From positions 1 to 64,000 of the forward strand of contig NZ_JAVMIP010000012.1 in NCBI RefSeq assembly GCF_031729055.1: a DNA stretch of 64,000 bases, in the 5' to 3' direction. Both the position numbers and the translations under genes were made by a program. Positions 49,116 to 56,449 of the stretch are shown piece by piece. Each line of letters starts with the position of its first letter. The stretch's first letter is position 1. Origin of the DNA: Pseudocalidococcus azoricus BACA0444 (GTDB taxonomy: Bacteria > Cyanobacteriota > Cyanobacteriia > Thermosynechococcales > Thermosynechococcaceae). A model generated the notes under the pieces. That model was not told the DNA's origin. It saw only the letters and a list, made by a program, of their open reading frames with translations, and searched no databases.

Positions 49116-49811
49116 TTAGATCATGATTTGAAAGATAAACGTCACCAAATCTCCTTTGCCGAAGGCAATCCGATCGCCGTTCTTAAGGGAGTAACGATTC
49201 CCAGGGGGTAGGGGTTGATTATTCACATAGGTACCATTGGCACTACCCACATCTTCTAAGAGGATTGTTTCTCCATCTAAGCAGAGATCAGCATGAATCC
49301 GGGAGACAATTTCGGAATTGGGAAAACCAGACAGATCAATGTTGGGGGGAATGCGGTCGTTGGGCTTGCCGATGTGGATAACCGCCAGGCCAGTGGGAAT
49401 GGGGACAGGAATTTTGGTTTGGATGTGGTAAAGCTGCGCCTTGATCTGAGCCAAGGGGGTGGAAGGCACACTAAACACTGAGGGCGGGGGTGGGATCGGG
49501 GGGCGGGGCAAGGTAGAAACAGGGGTCAGGGATTCTGGTGCACCTAACTCAGGAATATCAGTTAACTCGGGAATATCGGTAAAGGGAGGTGTGAGGGGAA
49601 CTGATAAATCCGGTAAGGGGGGCATATCTGGTGGGGGGGGAGCCATGATCTGACGCAGATTAAAGCCACACTGGCCACAAAAGCTGGCATCGGCCTGGAC
49701 AGGAGCTTGGCAATTAGGACAAGTATTCATTTGGGGTAGCGCCGAAAAGCAATTCTCGCATTGCACTGCATGGTCAGGGTTTGGGTGTTGGCAAGTAGGA
49801 CAAATAATCAT
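49116..49811 (-). CDS. Zinc-ribbon and FHA domain protein
   Basis: A 231-residue protein. The N-terminus has four CxxC knuckles forming two zinc ribbons (CPTCQHPNP, CENCFSALP, CPNCQAPVQ, CGQCGFNLR), then a proline-rich linker (about 58-135) and an FHA domain (about 140-231) with SEIVSRIHADL and SANGTYVNNQPL. The FHA domain recognises phosphothreonine. I chose the ATG at 49811 because the zinc ribbon starts right after it. The frame opens with a TTG at 49844. It is upstream of, and may be co-expressed with, the FHA pseudokinase gene. Confidence 0.85.
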   Translation of the reverse strand: MIICPTCQHPNPDHAVQCENCFSALPQMNTCPNCQAPVQADASFCGQCGFNLRQIMAPPPPDMPPLPDLSVPLTPPFTDIPELTDIPELGAPESLTPVSTLPRPPIPPPPSVFSVPSTPLAQIKAQLYHIQTKIPVPIPTGLAVIHIGKPNDRIPPNIDLSGFPNSEIVSRIHADLCLDGETILLEDVGSANGTYVNNQPLPPGNRYSLKNGDRIAFGKGDLVTFIFQIMI

Positions 49812-49968
49812 AGGAACATCGTAGCCCCAAACAAGTTTGGCCAATTAGCCCACTTCTAAACTATCCCGAAAGGTGACTCGGAATTGATCACTATGGACAG
49901 TTATCCGGCTATTTTATAGTGAATCATGCAGAAATCAGGGAGAAATTTGCGGAAATTTGCGGCTAAGA

Positions 49969-50700
49969 TTATTCGTCACTCCAACCCAGGCCAGCCTCTT
50001 GATCCAACAACCAAATCAAGGTTTCATCCGGTTGAATTAGCCGGGCCGGATAGGCCTGTGGATCACCCGTTTTCGTTAAGACTTGTCCAAGGGCTGCTTG
50101 CTTGTTTGCTCCAGCCACCAGAAACAACACGCAACGGGCCTGGTTAATGACTGGAACCGTCAGGGTTAAGCGGGGTTGTCCCTCTTTCTCTCCCACAGTG
50201 ACAAATTGATCAGTTACATTGAGGGCGGGGGTATGGGGAAACAAAGAGGCTGTATGTCCATCCGGGCCCATCCCCAACAGAACAAGATCAAAGTCTGGCG
50301 TTGGTTTATCCAAGGACTGAAAGTAGACTAGAAGCTCTTGGTGATACTGCGCTGCGGCCTGGTGAGGGTCAGGTAAAAAGGTCGGCATTGGATAAATTTG
50401 CGCGGCGGGAATCGGAATGTGATCTAACCAGGCCTGGCGGGCCATCCCTTCATTGCTATCGGGGTGATCTGGAGGCACATAACGCTCATCTCCCCAAAAA
50501 ACATGAAACGCTGACCAGGGTAAGGCCTCTTGAGATAGTCTTTCATAGAGACTTTTGGGTGTGCTGCCTCCCGCTAGAACAATATTAAACCGACCCCTCG
50601 CCGCCAGGGCCAACTCCATTTGCTCAACGGTAATTTCGAGGGCCCGCTGGCTCAGGCTCTCCAAATCGGGCAAGACTTCAATCCGTTGTTCAGCAGGCAT
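49969..50700 (-). CDS. pgl: 6-phosphogluconolactonase
   Basis: Pgl hydrolyses 6-phosphogluconolactone in the oxidative pentose phosphate pathway. The 243-residue protein has VLAGGSTPKSLYERL (about 39-53), HVFWGDERYVPPDHPDSN and LGMGPDGHTASLFPH, the NagB-like fold signatures of the DevB/Pgl branch. I chose the ATG at 50700; a TTG four codons upstream is also open. zwf and opcA are not nearby. Confidence 0.92.
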   Translation of the reverse strand: MPAEQRIEVLPDLESLSQRALEITVEQMELALAARGRFNIVLAGGSTPKSLYERLSQEALPWSAFHVFWGDERYVPPDHPDSNEGMARQAWLDHIPIPAAQIYPMPTFLPDPHQAAAQYHQELLVYFQSLDKPTPDFDLVLLGMGPDGHTASLFPHTPALNVTDQFVTVGEKEGQPRLTLTVPVINQARCVLFLVAGANKQAALGQVLTKTGDPQAYPARLIQPDETLIWLLDQEAGLGWSDE

Positions 50701-50900
50701 ACATTTAACCAAGGATCAGCAACAGAGGTCTAGTCAACAATAGCTTATTCCCAGCCGAGTCAGGATAATTCCTCAAGCCCCATGCAACCTCCATAAAAAA
50801 GCCATAAAAAAACAGTGCCTAGGAAGACACCGTTAGAATTATTTTGACAGTAAATTATTAGTAGCGGAGATTTAGTCAGCAGTTGGCGGTGAGAAATCTT

Positions 50901-51941
50901 TTATTCCATAACTTCGATGCGGACTGAACCAACTCCACTACTGACCAGGCCAATCACTTCAGCAGCCCCTCGGGACAGATCAATCACTCGACCTGGGGTA
51001 AAGGGGCCACGATCATTAATTCGCACTAAGACCGAGCGACCATTGTTCAGGTTAGTGACTCGAACCATCGTGCCAAAGGGTAAGGTTTTGTGAGCCGCCG
51101 TCATGGCATATTGGTCAAACCGTTCACCACTGGAAGTCCTTGCCCCATGAAATCCTGGCCCATACCAAGAAGCCATCCCCGTAAAGAGGGAGCGCGCGGC
51201 CCCAGAGTTGAAATTACTGGTTGCCACTCGAGTTTGGGTGGGATAATTTCGTCCCTCTGCAGTTGTTAAAGCCGGGGCATTACCCAGTTGTCGCCGAATC
51301 AGGTTGGTAATTTGGAGTGCATCCCTAGAGAGATTTTTACCGCCTTGAGGAAAGATAATACTACCATTGACAGTGACCAGGGCATCCTGACGTGGATCTT
51401 GACCTGCATAAATGCGATAGCTGTTAATGTTCGGATTCCAGGCCAAGCGGATTGTTTTAGCATCAACCCCACTGGTGTGAAGCTGGTTTAGCCGTTCAGC
51501 TAACTGATTGGCCTGGACAACCGCGGTTATTGGAGCTGCATTGCGAGCAATCCCAAGATTTGCCGCTGAAGCAACTTGCACACCGCTGGGAGGAGAAGCC
51601 TGAGACCCCAAAAAGGTCATAGCCGGAATTCCCCGCAGATAGAGGGTGACAACTTCTCGGCCATTCAAGTCATGGATCAAGGTTGTGGCAATAGGGCGGA
51701 TGGTCGTAGCTGTGGAGGCAGAGTTGTCAAAAGCTTGTTGGGCAGATTGACCCGAGGTTGTGGCGGCGGTGGGGGCAGAGTCTGCAATGGAATTGGCTGC
51801 AGGTGTAACTGAGGCGGAAGCAAGAGATTGAGACGGTTGGGAGTCAGCAGAGCGTTCTGGGGTAGCCTCACTCCAAGGTAAGAAGCCCAAGACAGCGAGA
51901 ACCGTAGTCGCCATCCCCAAAATAAGGTTTTTTTGATTCAT
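50901..51941 (-). CDS. RlpA-like exported double-psi beta-barrel protein
   Basis: A 346-residue exported protein. A signal peptide (about 7-25) is followed by a long Ser/Ala/Thr-rich linker (about 28-100), a middle region of unknown fold and a C-terminal RlpA-type double-psi beta-barrel (about 255-346). The barrel has GMASWYGPGFHGARTSSGERFD, given here as ASWYGPGFHG and RTSSGERFD, plus AAHKTLPFGT and VRINDRGPF, with the catalytic Asp. RlpA in Pseudomonas cleaves naked glycan strands at the septum. There is no lipobox and no SPOR domain. Confidence 0.88.
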   Translation of the reverse strand: MNQKNLILGMATTVLAVLGFLPWSEATPERSADSQPSQSLASASVTPAANSIADSAPTAATTSGQSAQQAFDNSASTATTIRPIATTLIHDLNGREVVTLYLRGIPAMTFLGSQASPPSGVQVASAANLGIARNAAPITAVVQANQLAERLNQLHTSGVDAKTIRLAWNPNINSYRIYAGQDPRQDALVTVNGSIIFPQGGKNLSRDALQITNLIRRQLGNAPALTTAEGRNYPTQTRVATSNFNSGAARSLFTGMASWYGPGFHGARTSSGERFDQYAMTAAHKTLPFGTMVRVTNLNNGRSVLVRINDRGPFTPGRVIDLSRGAAEVIGLVSSGVGSVRIEVME

Positions 51942-52883
51942 ACACTACGTCCGTTAAACATAGGCTTGTGGTGAACATTGCGGCCAGCACTAGCAACAAG
52001 CTTGAAAACTGGGTTCGCAGACAACTCGAAGTTGAGCCGAGTTTGCCCTCAACAAGCGGGACTGTTTTAACGTACCACGAAGCTTTGGAGGGCCGGGATC
52101 GCTTGATCGGCCAGGTTTTATTTGATTTTTTCAGGATAAATTATAGGTATATTTCCCCAATCCCAGGCCCCAAAAAGTTTTTATCAGGCTGCAAAACTTC
52201 GGAGAATGATAAACAATCTTAATGATTGCCTACAAAAATTTTTCAATTCCAAAATTAATTCGTGATCTAAATCACAAAGATTTTGCTGAGATTTCGAAAT
52301 AGTCAAAATTCTCTAGGCTGTCATAAAATTAAGGCGAGGGTTCGATGGCTAATATTTTGATATTTTGGCTCAAGAAGTTTTATTTCCCTTGGGGACGATC
52401 AGGGTAAAAAAATAGAGTAAAGAAAATTATGTTTTGTTTTTATCCAAGTATTTTTCGGAAGTAACTCCCTGGGAAGTTGTGCTTCGCATTACATTCAAAC
52501 CTACTCACTGGGCCAGAAAACCGTCAGGAAAGTGTGCCAATTTGTGTGCCGGTACATTAGATATGGAGGAAGATAATTTTATGAGGGAGATTGCCTTGAA
52601 TATAAAATTTTTTCGGAATTTATTGTTATTTTTCATCAAAGCCCAATAAAATCTTCCTCAAGGTTCACTAATGTGGATCTATTATGTCTCTATATATATG
52701 TCTTAGGTCTAGATCTCTCCTCTGCGCTTTTGCATCTACTGGTAGGCAAGGTTTAAGACGTTAAAACCACTATTCTTGGTTCCAGATGGCATTGGTGGTT
52801 ATCCCCATGTTGGCTTGGGCAATTGTGAGGAGGGTCTAGGCCCCGATATGATTGCTAACGCGAGTACTGACACGAGGAAAACG
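51942..52883. other. Long gene-poor spacer between the RlpA-like gene and purM
   Basis: About 940 bases, AT-rich from 52170 to 52700. Short open frames (51968-52222, 52434-52649) have no ribosome sites or family features. The clearest element is a CRP-type palindrome at 52261-52276, followed by an AT-rich TATATATAT tract near 52695. A small RNA or short peptide gene would fit, but I cannot show one. Confidence 0.5.
52261..52276. promoter_or_regulatory. Candidate CRP (SyCRP1-type) binding site
   Basis: CGTGATCTAAATCACA matches the CRP/SyCRP1 consensus TGTGATCTAGATCACA at 14 of 16 positions and is nearly palindromic. It is about 320 bases from the RlpA-like gene start and about 600 bases from purM, so the regulated transcript may be an unannotated one in the spacer. 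Confidence 0.5.
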
Positions 52884-53906
52884 ATGGACTACCGGGAAGC
52901 AGGGGTAGATGTCCAGGCCGGGCGGGATTTTGTCCAACAGATTCGGGGCTTAGTGGCCAAGACCCAGCGACCTGAGGTTTTAGGGGGACTGGGGGGGTTT
53001 GCTGGATATTTTGAATTGCCCAGTGGCTATCAGCAGCCTGTTTTAGTCTCGGGAACCGATGGGGTCGGCACCAAGCTGAAAATTGCCCAGGCCATGGGTC
53101 AACATCAGACGATTGGCATTGATTTAGTCGCCATGTGTGTCAATGATGTCCTGACTTCTGGAGCCAAACCCCTCTTTTTTCTTGATTACTTGGCAACGGG
53201 AAAACTTGACCCCCAGGCCTTGGTGGATGTGGTGGCCGGCATAGCTCGCGCCTGTGAGGAAGTTGGTTGTGCCTTGTTGGGGGGAGAAACGGCGGAAATG
53301 CCGGGATTTTATGCACCAGGGGAGTATGACTTGGCCGGTTTTTGTGTCGGAATTGTCGAAAAGGCACGGTTATCAATAGAGGTGAATCTGGGGGATGTGG
53401 TGATTGGCCTGGCCAGTAGTGGAGTCCATAGCAATGGCTTTAGTTTGGTGCGGCGGATTATGGAAACCAAGGGCTGGGCCTGGACTGATCAGGTTTTGGA
53501 ATTAGGGAAAAAATCCTTAGGGGAAATTTTCTTAACTCCGACCCAACTCTATGTTGCCCCTGTTCAAGCGGCCCTCCAAGCTGGCCTGGAGATTCATGGC
53601 ATGGCCCACATTACTGGGGGGGGCTTACCGGAAAATTTACCCCGTTGCCTCGGGTCTGATCAAAGTATTGCCATTGAGTCGGGGGCCTGGGCGGTTCCAG
53701 AATTATTTGACTGGTTACAATTTCAAGGCGAAGTCAGTCCCGCGGCCATGTATGAGACCTTTAATATGGGGATTGGGTATTGCCTGATTGTCCCCCCAGC
53801 CGAAGCCCAGGCCGCCCAAGCATTTTTCCAGGTCCAGGGTCTTAGGAGTGACATCATCGGCAGCGTGATTTCTGGCAATGGTGAATTACTCGGTTTGCCC
53901 ACTTAA
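52884..53906 (+). CDS. purM: Phosphoribosylformylglycinamidine cyclo-ligase (AIR synthetase)
   Basis: PurM closes the imidazole ring to make aminoimidazole ribotide from FGAM with ATP. The 340-residue protein begins [13 protein letters not shown] and has [38 protein letters not shown] and [13 protein letters not shown]. These are the PurM/SelD-fold ATP and substrate motifs. I chose the ATG at 52884 with GAGGAAA upstream. The frame opens earlier, at 52776, but that extension is not family-like. AIR is also the ThiC substrate. Confidence 0.96.
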   Translation: MDYREAGVDVQAGRDFVQQIRGLVAKTQRPEVLGGLGGFAGYFELPSGYQQPVLVSGTDGVGTKLKIAQAMGQHQTIGIDLVAMCVNDVLTSGAKPLFFLDYLATGKLDPQALVDVVAGIARACEEVGCALLGGETAEMPGFYAPGEYDLAGFCVGIVEKARLSIEVNLGDVVIGLASSGVHSNGFSLVRRIMETKGWAWTDQVLELGKKSLGEIFLTPTQLYVAPVQAALQAGLEIHGMAHITGGGLPENLPRCLGSDQSIAIESGAWAVPELFDWLQFQGEVSPAAMYETFNMGIGYCLIVPPAEAQAAQAFFQVQGLRSDIIGSVISGNGELLGLPT

Positions 53907-53946
53907 GGGATTCAGCATCTAAGTATTTTTTGGCCTTGTCTCTGTC

Positions 53947-55116
53947 ATGCCCCGCAATCCTAGCCAACAGGTTTCATTCACCACAGAACTTGCCCAAGTC
54001 AATACCCGCTTAAAAGTGGCGCGTCTTGGCCTACAACTGGAACAACGGGGACAGAAACTTAATCTCCGGGGCATTTTTCCGCCTAAGCCCGACAGTCATC
54101 GCTTAGTTCCCCATCAGCAACGCCTCAGTTTGGGCCTTCCCGCAACCCCCCCAGGCCTGGAAATGGCGGAACGAAAGGCGATGGAGATTGCCCTACTCCT
54201 GATCCAAGGTCGTTTTGATTGGCAGCCCTATCTTTCCCCCATTAAGCACTTAGGCCCAGATGCCACCGTTGCGGATCAAGTTTTCGCATTCCAGGCCCAT
54301 TTTTTTAACCAGCCCCCCACCCTCGGACAACGCTCCACCTGGTCAACGGCCTACCGTCCCTATTTTCGGAAACTGGAAGCCCTCGCCGCTACCCGCAAAA
54401 ATATTTCCCTTGTCGAACTGATTTATGCCACGATTCAATCCACCCCTGCCAATTCCCGCAGTCGCCAGGCCTGTTGTACCGCGATGCAAGCCCTGAGCCA
54501 ATTTTTAGAAATCAAACTCCCCTTACCCCTGGCCAACTTTGCTGGACATTACAGCCCCACCCGCACCCAACGCCGTCAACTGCCCAGCGATACGGAAATT
54601 CTCCATTACTACAAGCAAATCCCCAACCCGGCCTGGCGTTTTGTCTATGGCATTATGGCCACCTATGGGTTACGCAACCATGAGGTCTTTTTTTGCGACT
54701 ACAGCGGCCTGCGAGATCAGGAACCCGAAGCCGTCATTGAAGTTCTGGATACGACTAAAACCGGGGGGCATCAAGTTTGGCCGTTTTTGCCGGAGTGGGT
54801 TGAAACCTTAAAGCTATACGATATTAACTTGCCAACGGTGAATACGGATCTAAGAACGACTACTCTCCAACGGATTGGCCAACGGGTAACTCAACAATTT
54901 AGCCGCTATCAAATTCCCTTTAGTCCCTATGATCTCCGCCATGCCTGGGCCGTGCGCACGATTCATATTGGTTTACCGGATACCGTCTCAGCCCGGATGA
55001 TGGGCCATTCCGTAGCCATTCACACCCGCACCTATCATCGTTGGATTACAAGACGGGATCAACAACAGGCCGTTACCGCAGCCCGCCAACGCTGGGGAGT
55101 TTTACAGGGGAATTGA
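53947..55116 (+). CDS. Tyrosine recombinase (site-specific integrase family)
   Basis: A 389-residue tyrosine recombinase. The N-terminal 120 residues are charged and unassigned, the middle is a SAM-like core-binding domain, and the C-terminal catalytic domain has all active residues: Arg in YGLRNHEVF (about 239), Lys in TTKTGGHQVW, HxxR in DLRHAWAVR, and GH...Y in GHSVAIHTRTYHRW with the likely nucleophile Tyr. It lacks the XerC/XerD length and has no recognisable attachment site or phage genes around it. It could be a chromosome-resident recombinase rather than an island integrase. The stop of purM is 41 bases upstream. Confidence 0.88.
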   Translation: MPRNPSQQVSFTTELAQVNTRLKVARLGLQLEQRGQKLNLRGIFPPKPDSHRLVPHQQRLSLGLPATPPGLEMAERKAMEIALLLIQGRFDWQPYLSPIKHLGPDATVADQVFAFQAHFFNQPPTLGQRSTWSTAYRPYFRKLEALAATRKNISLVELIYATIQSTPANSRSRQACCTAMQALSQFLEIKLPLPLANFAGHYSPTRTQRRQLPSDTEILHYYKQIPNPAWRFVYGIMATYGLRNHEVFFCDYSGLRDQEPEAVIEVLDTTKTGGHQVWPFLPEWVETLKLYDINLPTVNTDLRTTTLQRIGQRVTQQFSRYQIPFSPYDLRHAWAVRTIHIGLPDTVSARMMGHSVAIHTRTYHRWITRRDQQQAVTAARQRWGVLQGN

Positions 55117-55146
55117 TCACAGTCATATCCTCGCTTGATTTATATT

Positions 55147-55626
55147 TTAGGACTGCTTTTGCTGGCTCAACTTCACTAAAAATTCCGGTGAAACTAACTC
55201 CTCAATGGTTTGGGTCAAGCTCCAGGCCTGGGGAAATGCCACGTTAGGATAATTTGCGTTGACTTCTTCAAGGGCATCCGTCCAAATCTCCGGGAATTGC
55301 GCGTGGGCATAGTTTTTTAGGCTGGGGGAATCTTTCAGGATTTGCCGGAGTTGTCGTTGTTGTTCCCGAATCGTCGCGTCCCAACCTCGGTAATCTTGTC
55401 TAGACGGAACATAAAGACGCTTGAGATAATGGCAGACTAGGACAAACAGACGACTTTTTAACTCCCGCCGCTCTCGATTCGCCAAGCTTTCAATTTCCTC
55501 AATTAAGTTCTCAATATCTAAGTCATTAAAGTCGTGTTGCTTGAGGCGGGTGATCGTTTCTTGATACCACAGCATTAAATCCTGGTCATAGAGATCCTGG
55601 GAAATTTTAGTGGGGGTAAGCGTCAT
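55147..55626 (-). CDS. DUF29 family protein, copy 1
   Basis: A 159-residue DUF29 protein of unknown function, common in cyanobacteria and often in several copies. It begins with LYDQDLMLWYQETITRLK, and LDIENLIEEIESLANRERRELK is the core helix pair. The rest is helical, ending in a short Gln-rich tail. It differs from copy 2 (55701-56180) at only about six residues, at positions 10, 30 and the C-terminal end, so the duplication is recent. A truncated third copy lies at 16208-16516. Confidence 0.85.
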   Translation of the reverse strand: MTLTPTKISQDLYDQDLMLWYQETITRLKQHDFNDLDIENLIEEIESLANRERRELKSRLFVLVCHYLKRLYVPSRQDYRGWDATIREQQRQLRQILKDSPSLKNYAHAQFPEIWTDALEEVNANYPNVAFPQAWSLTQTIEELVSPEFLVKLSQQKQS

Positions 55627-56224
55627 AAGGACTGGCCTGGGTCATGTCTGAAATGTACTGGAAAGCTACGAACTCTATAAGTTAACCAAACGCTGGATGA
55701 TTATGGCTGTGTTTGCTGGTTTAACTTCACTAAAAATTCCGGTGAAACTAACTCATCAATAGTTTGGGTCAAGCTCCAGGCCTGGGGAAATGCCACGTTA
55801 GGATAATTTGCGTTGACTTCTTCAAGGGCATCCGTCCAAATCTCCGGGAATTGCGCGTGGGCATAGTTTTTTAGGCTGGGGGAATCTTTCAGGATTTGCC
55901 GGAGTTGTCGTTGTTGTTCCCGAATCGTCGCGTCCCAACCTCGGTAATCTTGTCTAGACGGAACATAAAGACGCTTGAGATAATGGCAGACTAGGACAAA
56001 CAGACGACTTTTTAACTCCCGCCGCTCTCGATTCGCCAAGCTTTCAATTTCCTCAATTAAGTTCTCAATATCTAAATCATTAAAGTCGTGTTCCTTGAGG
56101 CGGGTGATGGTTTCTTGATACCACAGCATTAAATCCTGGTCATAGAGATCAGTGGAAATTTTAGTGGGGGTAAGCGTCATAAAGACTGGCCTGGGTCATG
56201 TCTGAAATGTACTGGAAAGCTATC
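55153..56224. repeat. Tandem duplication of a DUF29 gene
   Basis: About 518 bases at 55153-55671 repeat at 55707-56224, offset 554, including the gene and the TCATGTCTGAAATGTACTGG leader. Divergence is only a few bases. The block ends just before MITE copy F. Confidence 0.9.
55701..56180 (-). CDS. DUF29 family protein, copy 2
   Basis: The second tandem DUF29 copy, 159 residues, with the same motifs as copy 1: LYDQDLMLWYQETITRLK and LDIENLIEEIESLANRERRELK. Differences include Thr for Gln at residue 10, Glu for Gln at 30 and a changed C-terminal tail. The gene is the upstream member of the pair, and MITE copy F lies about 65 bases above it. Function unknown. Confidence 0.85.
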   Translation of the reverse strand: MTLTPTKISTDLYDQDLMLWYQETITRLKEHDFNDLDIENLIEEIESLANRERRELKSRLFVLVCHYLKRLYVPSRQDYRGWDATIREQQRQLRQILKDSPSLKNYAHAQFPEIWTDALEEVNANYPNVAFPQAWSLTQTIDELVSPEFLVKLNQQTQP

Positions 56225-56244
56225 AACCATCATAAGGCAGGTAC

Positions 56245-56349
56245 TATCGTGTTACTCATTGAGGGTGAGAGGGAGACCAGTCAGACAATGCTTGATGGGC
56301 AGTCTTTTTGACATTTCTACTCTTTCAGAACAGCCTGCGTAACGCGATA
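56245..56349 (-). mobile_element. MITE-like repeat, copy F
   Basis: In reverse orientation it starts TATCGCGTTACGCAGGCTGT and ends CAATGAGTAACACGATA, 105 bases, with inverted terminal repeats. The interior GAAATGTCAAAAAGAC matches copy E. Confidence 0.88.
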
Positions 56350-56449
56350 ACTTTGGGTCTTTTAGGATTAAGTCACCGGACGCATAAACTTCAGAGATAA
56401 TCAAAAGAACCCCAATTTAGCGGTTACTGGCCCCCTACTGTTTTCCCCT

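Noticed and set aside
51968..52222. 84-codon frame after the RlpA-like gene
   Set aside because: There is no ribosome site and no recognisable motif, and its composition is like the surrounding spacer.
52434..52649. 71-codon frame in the purM spacer
   Set aside because: There is no ribosome site or family match. A small RNA cannot be excluded.
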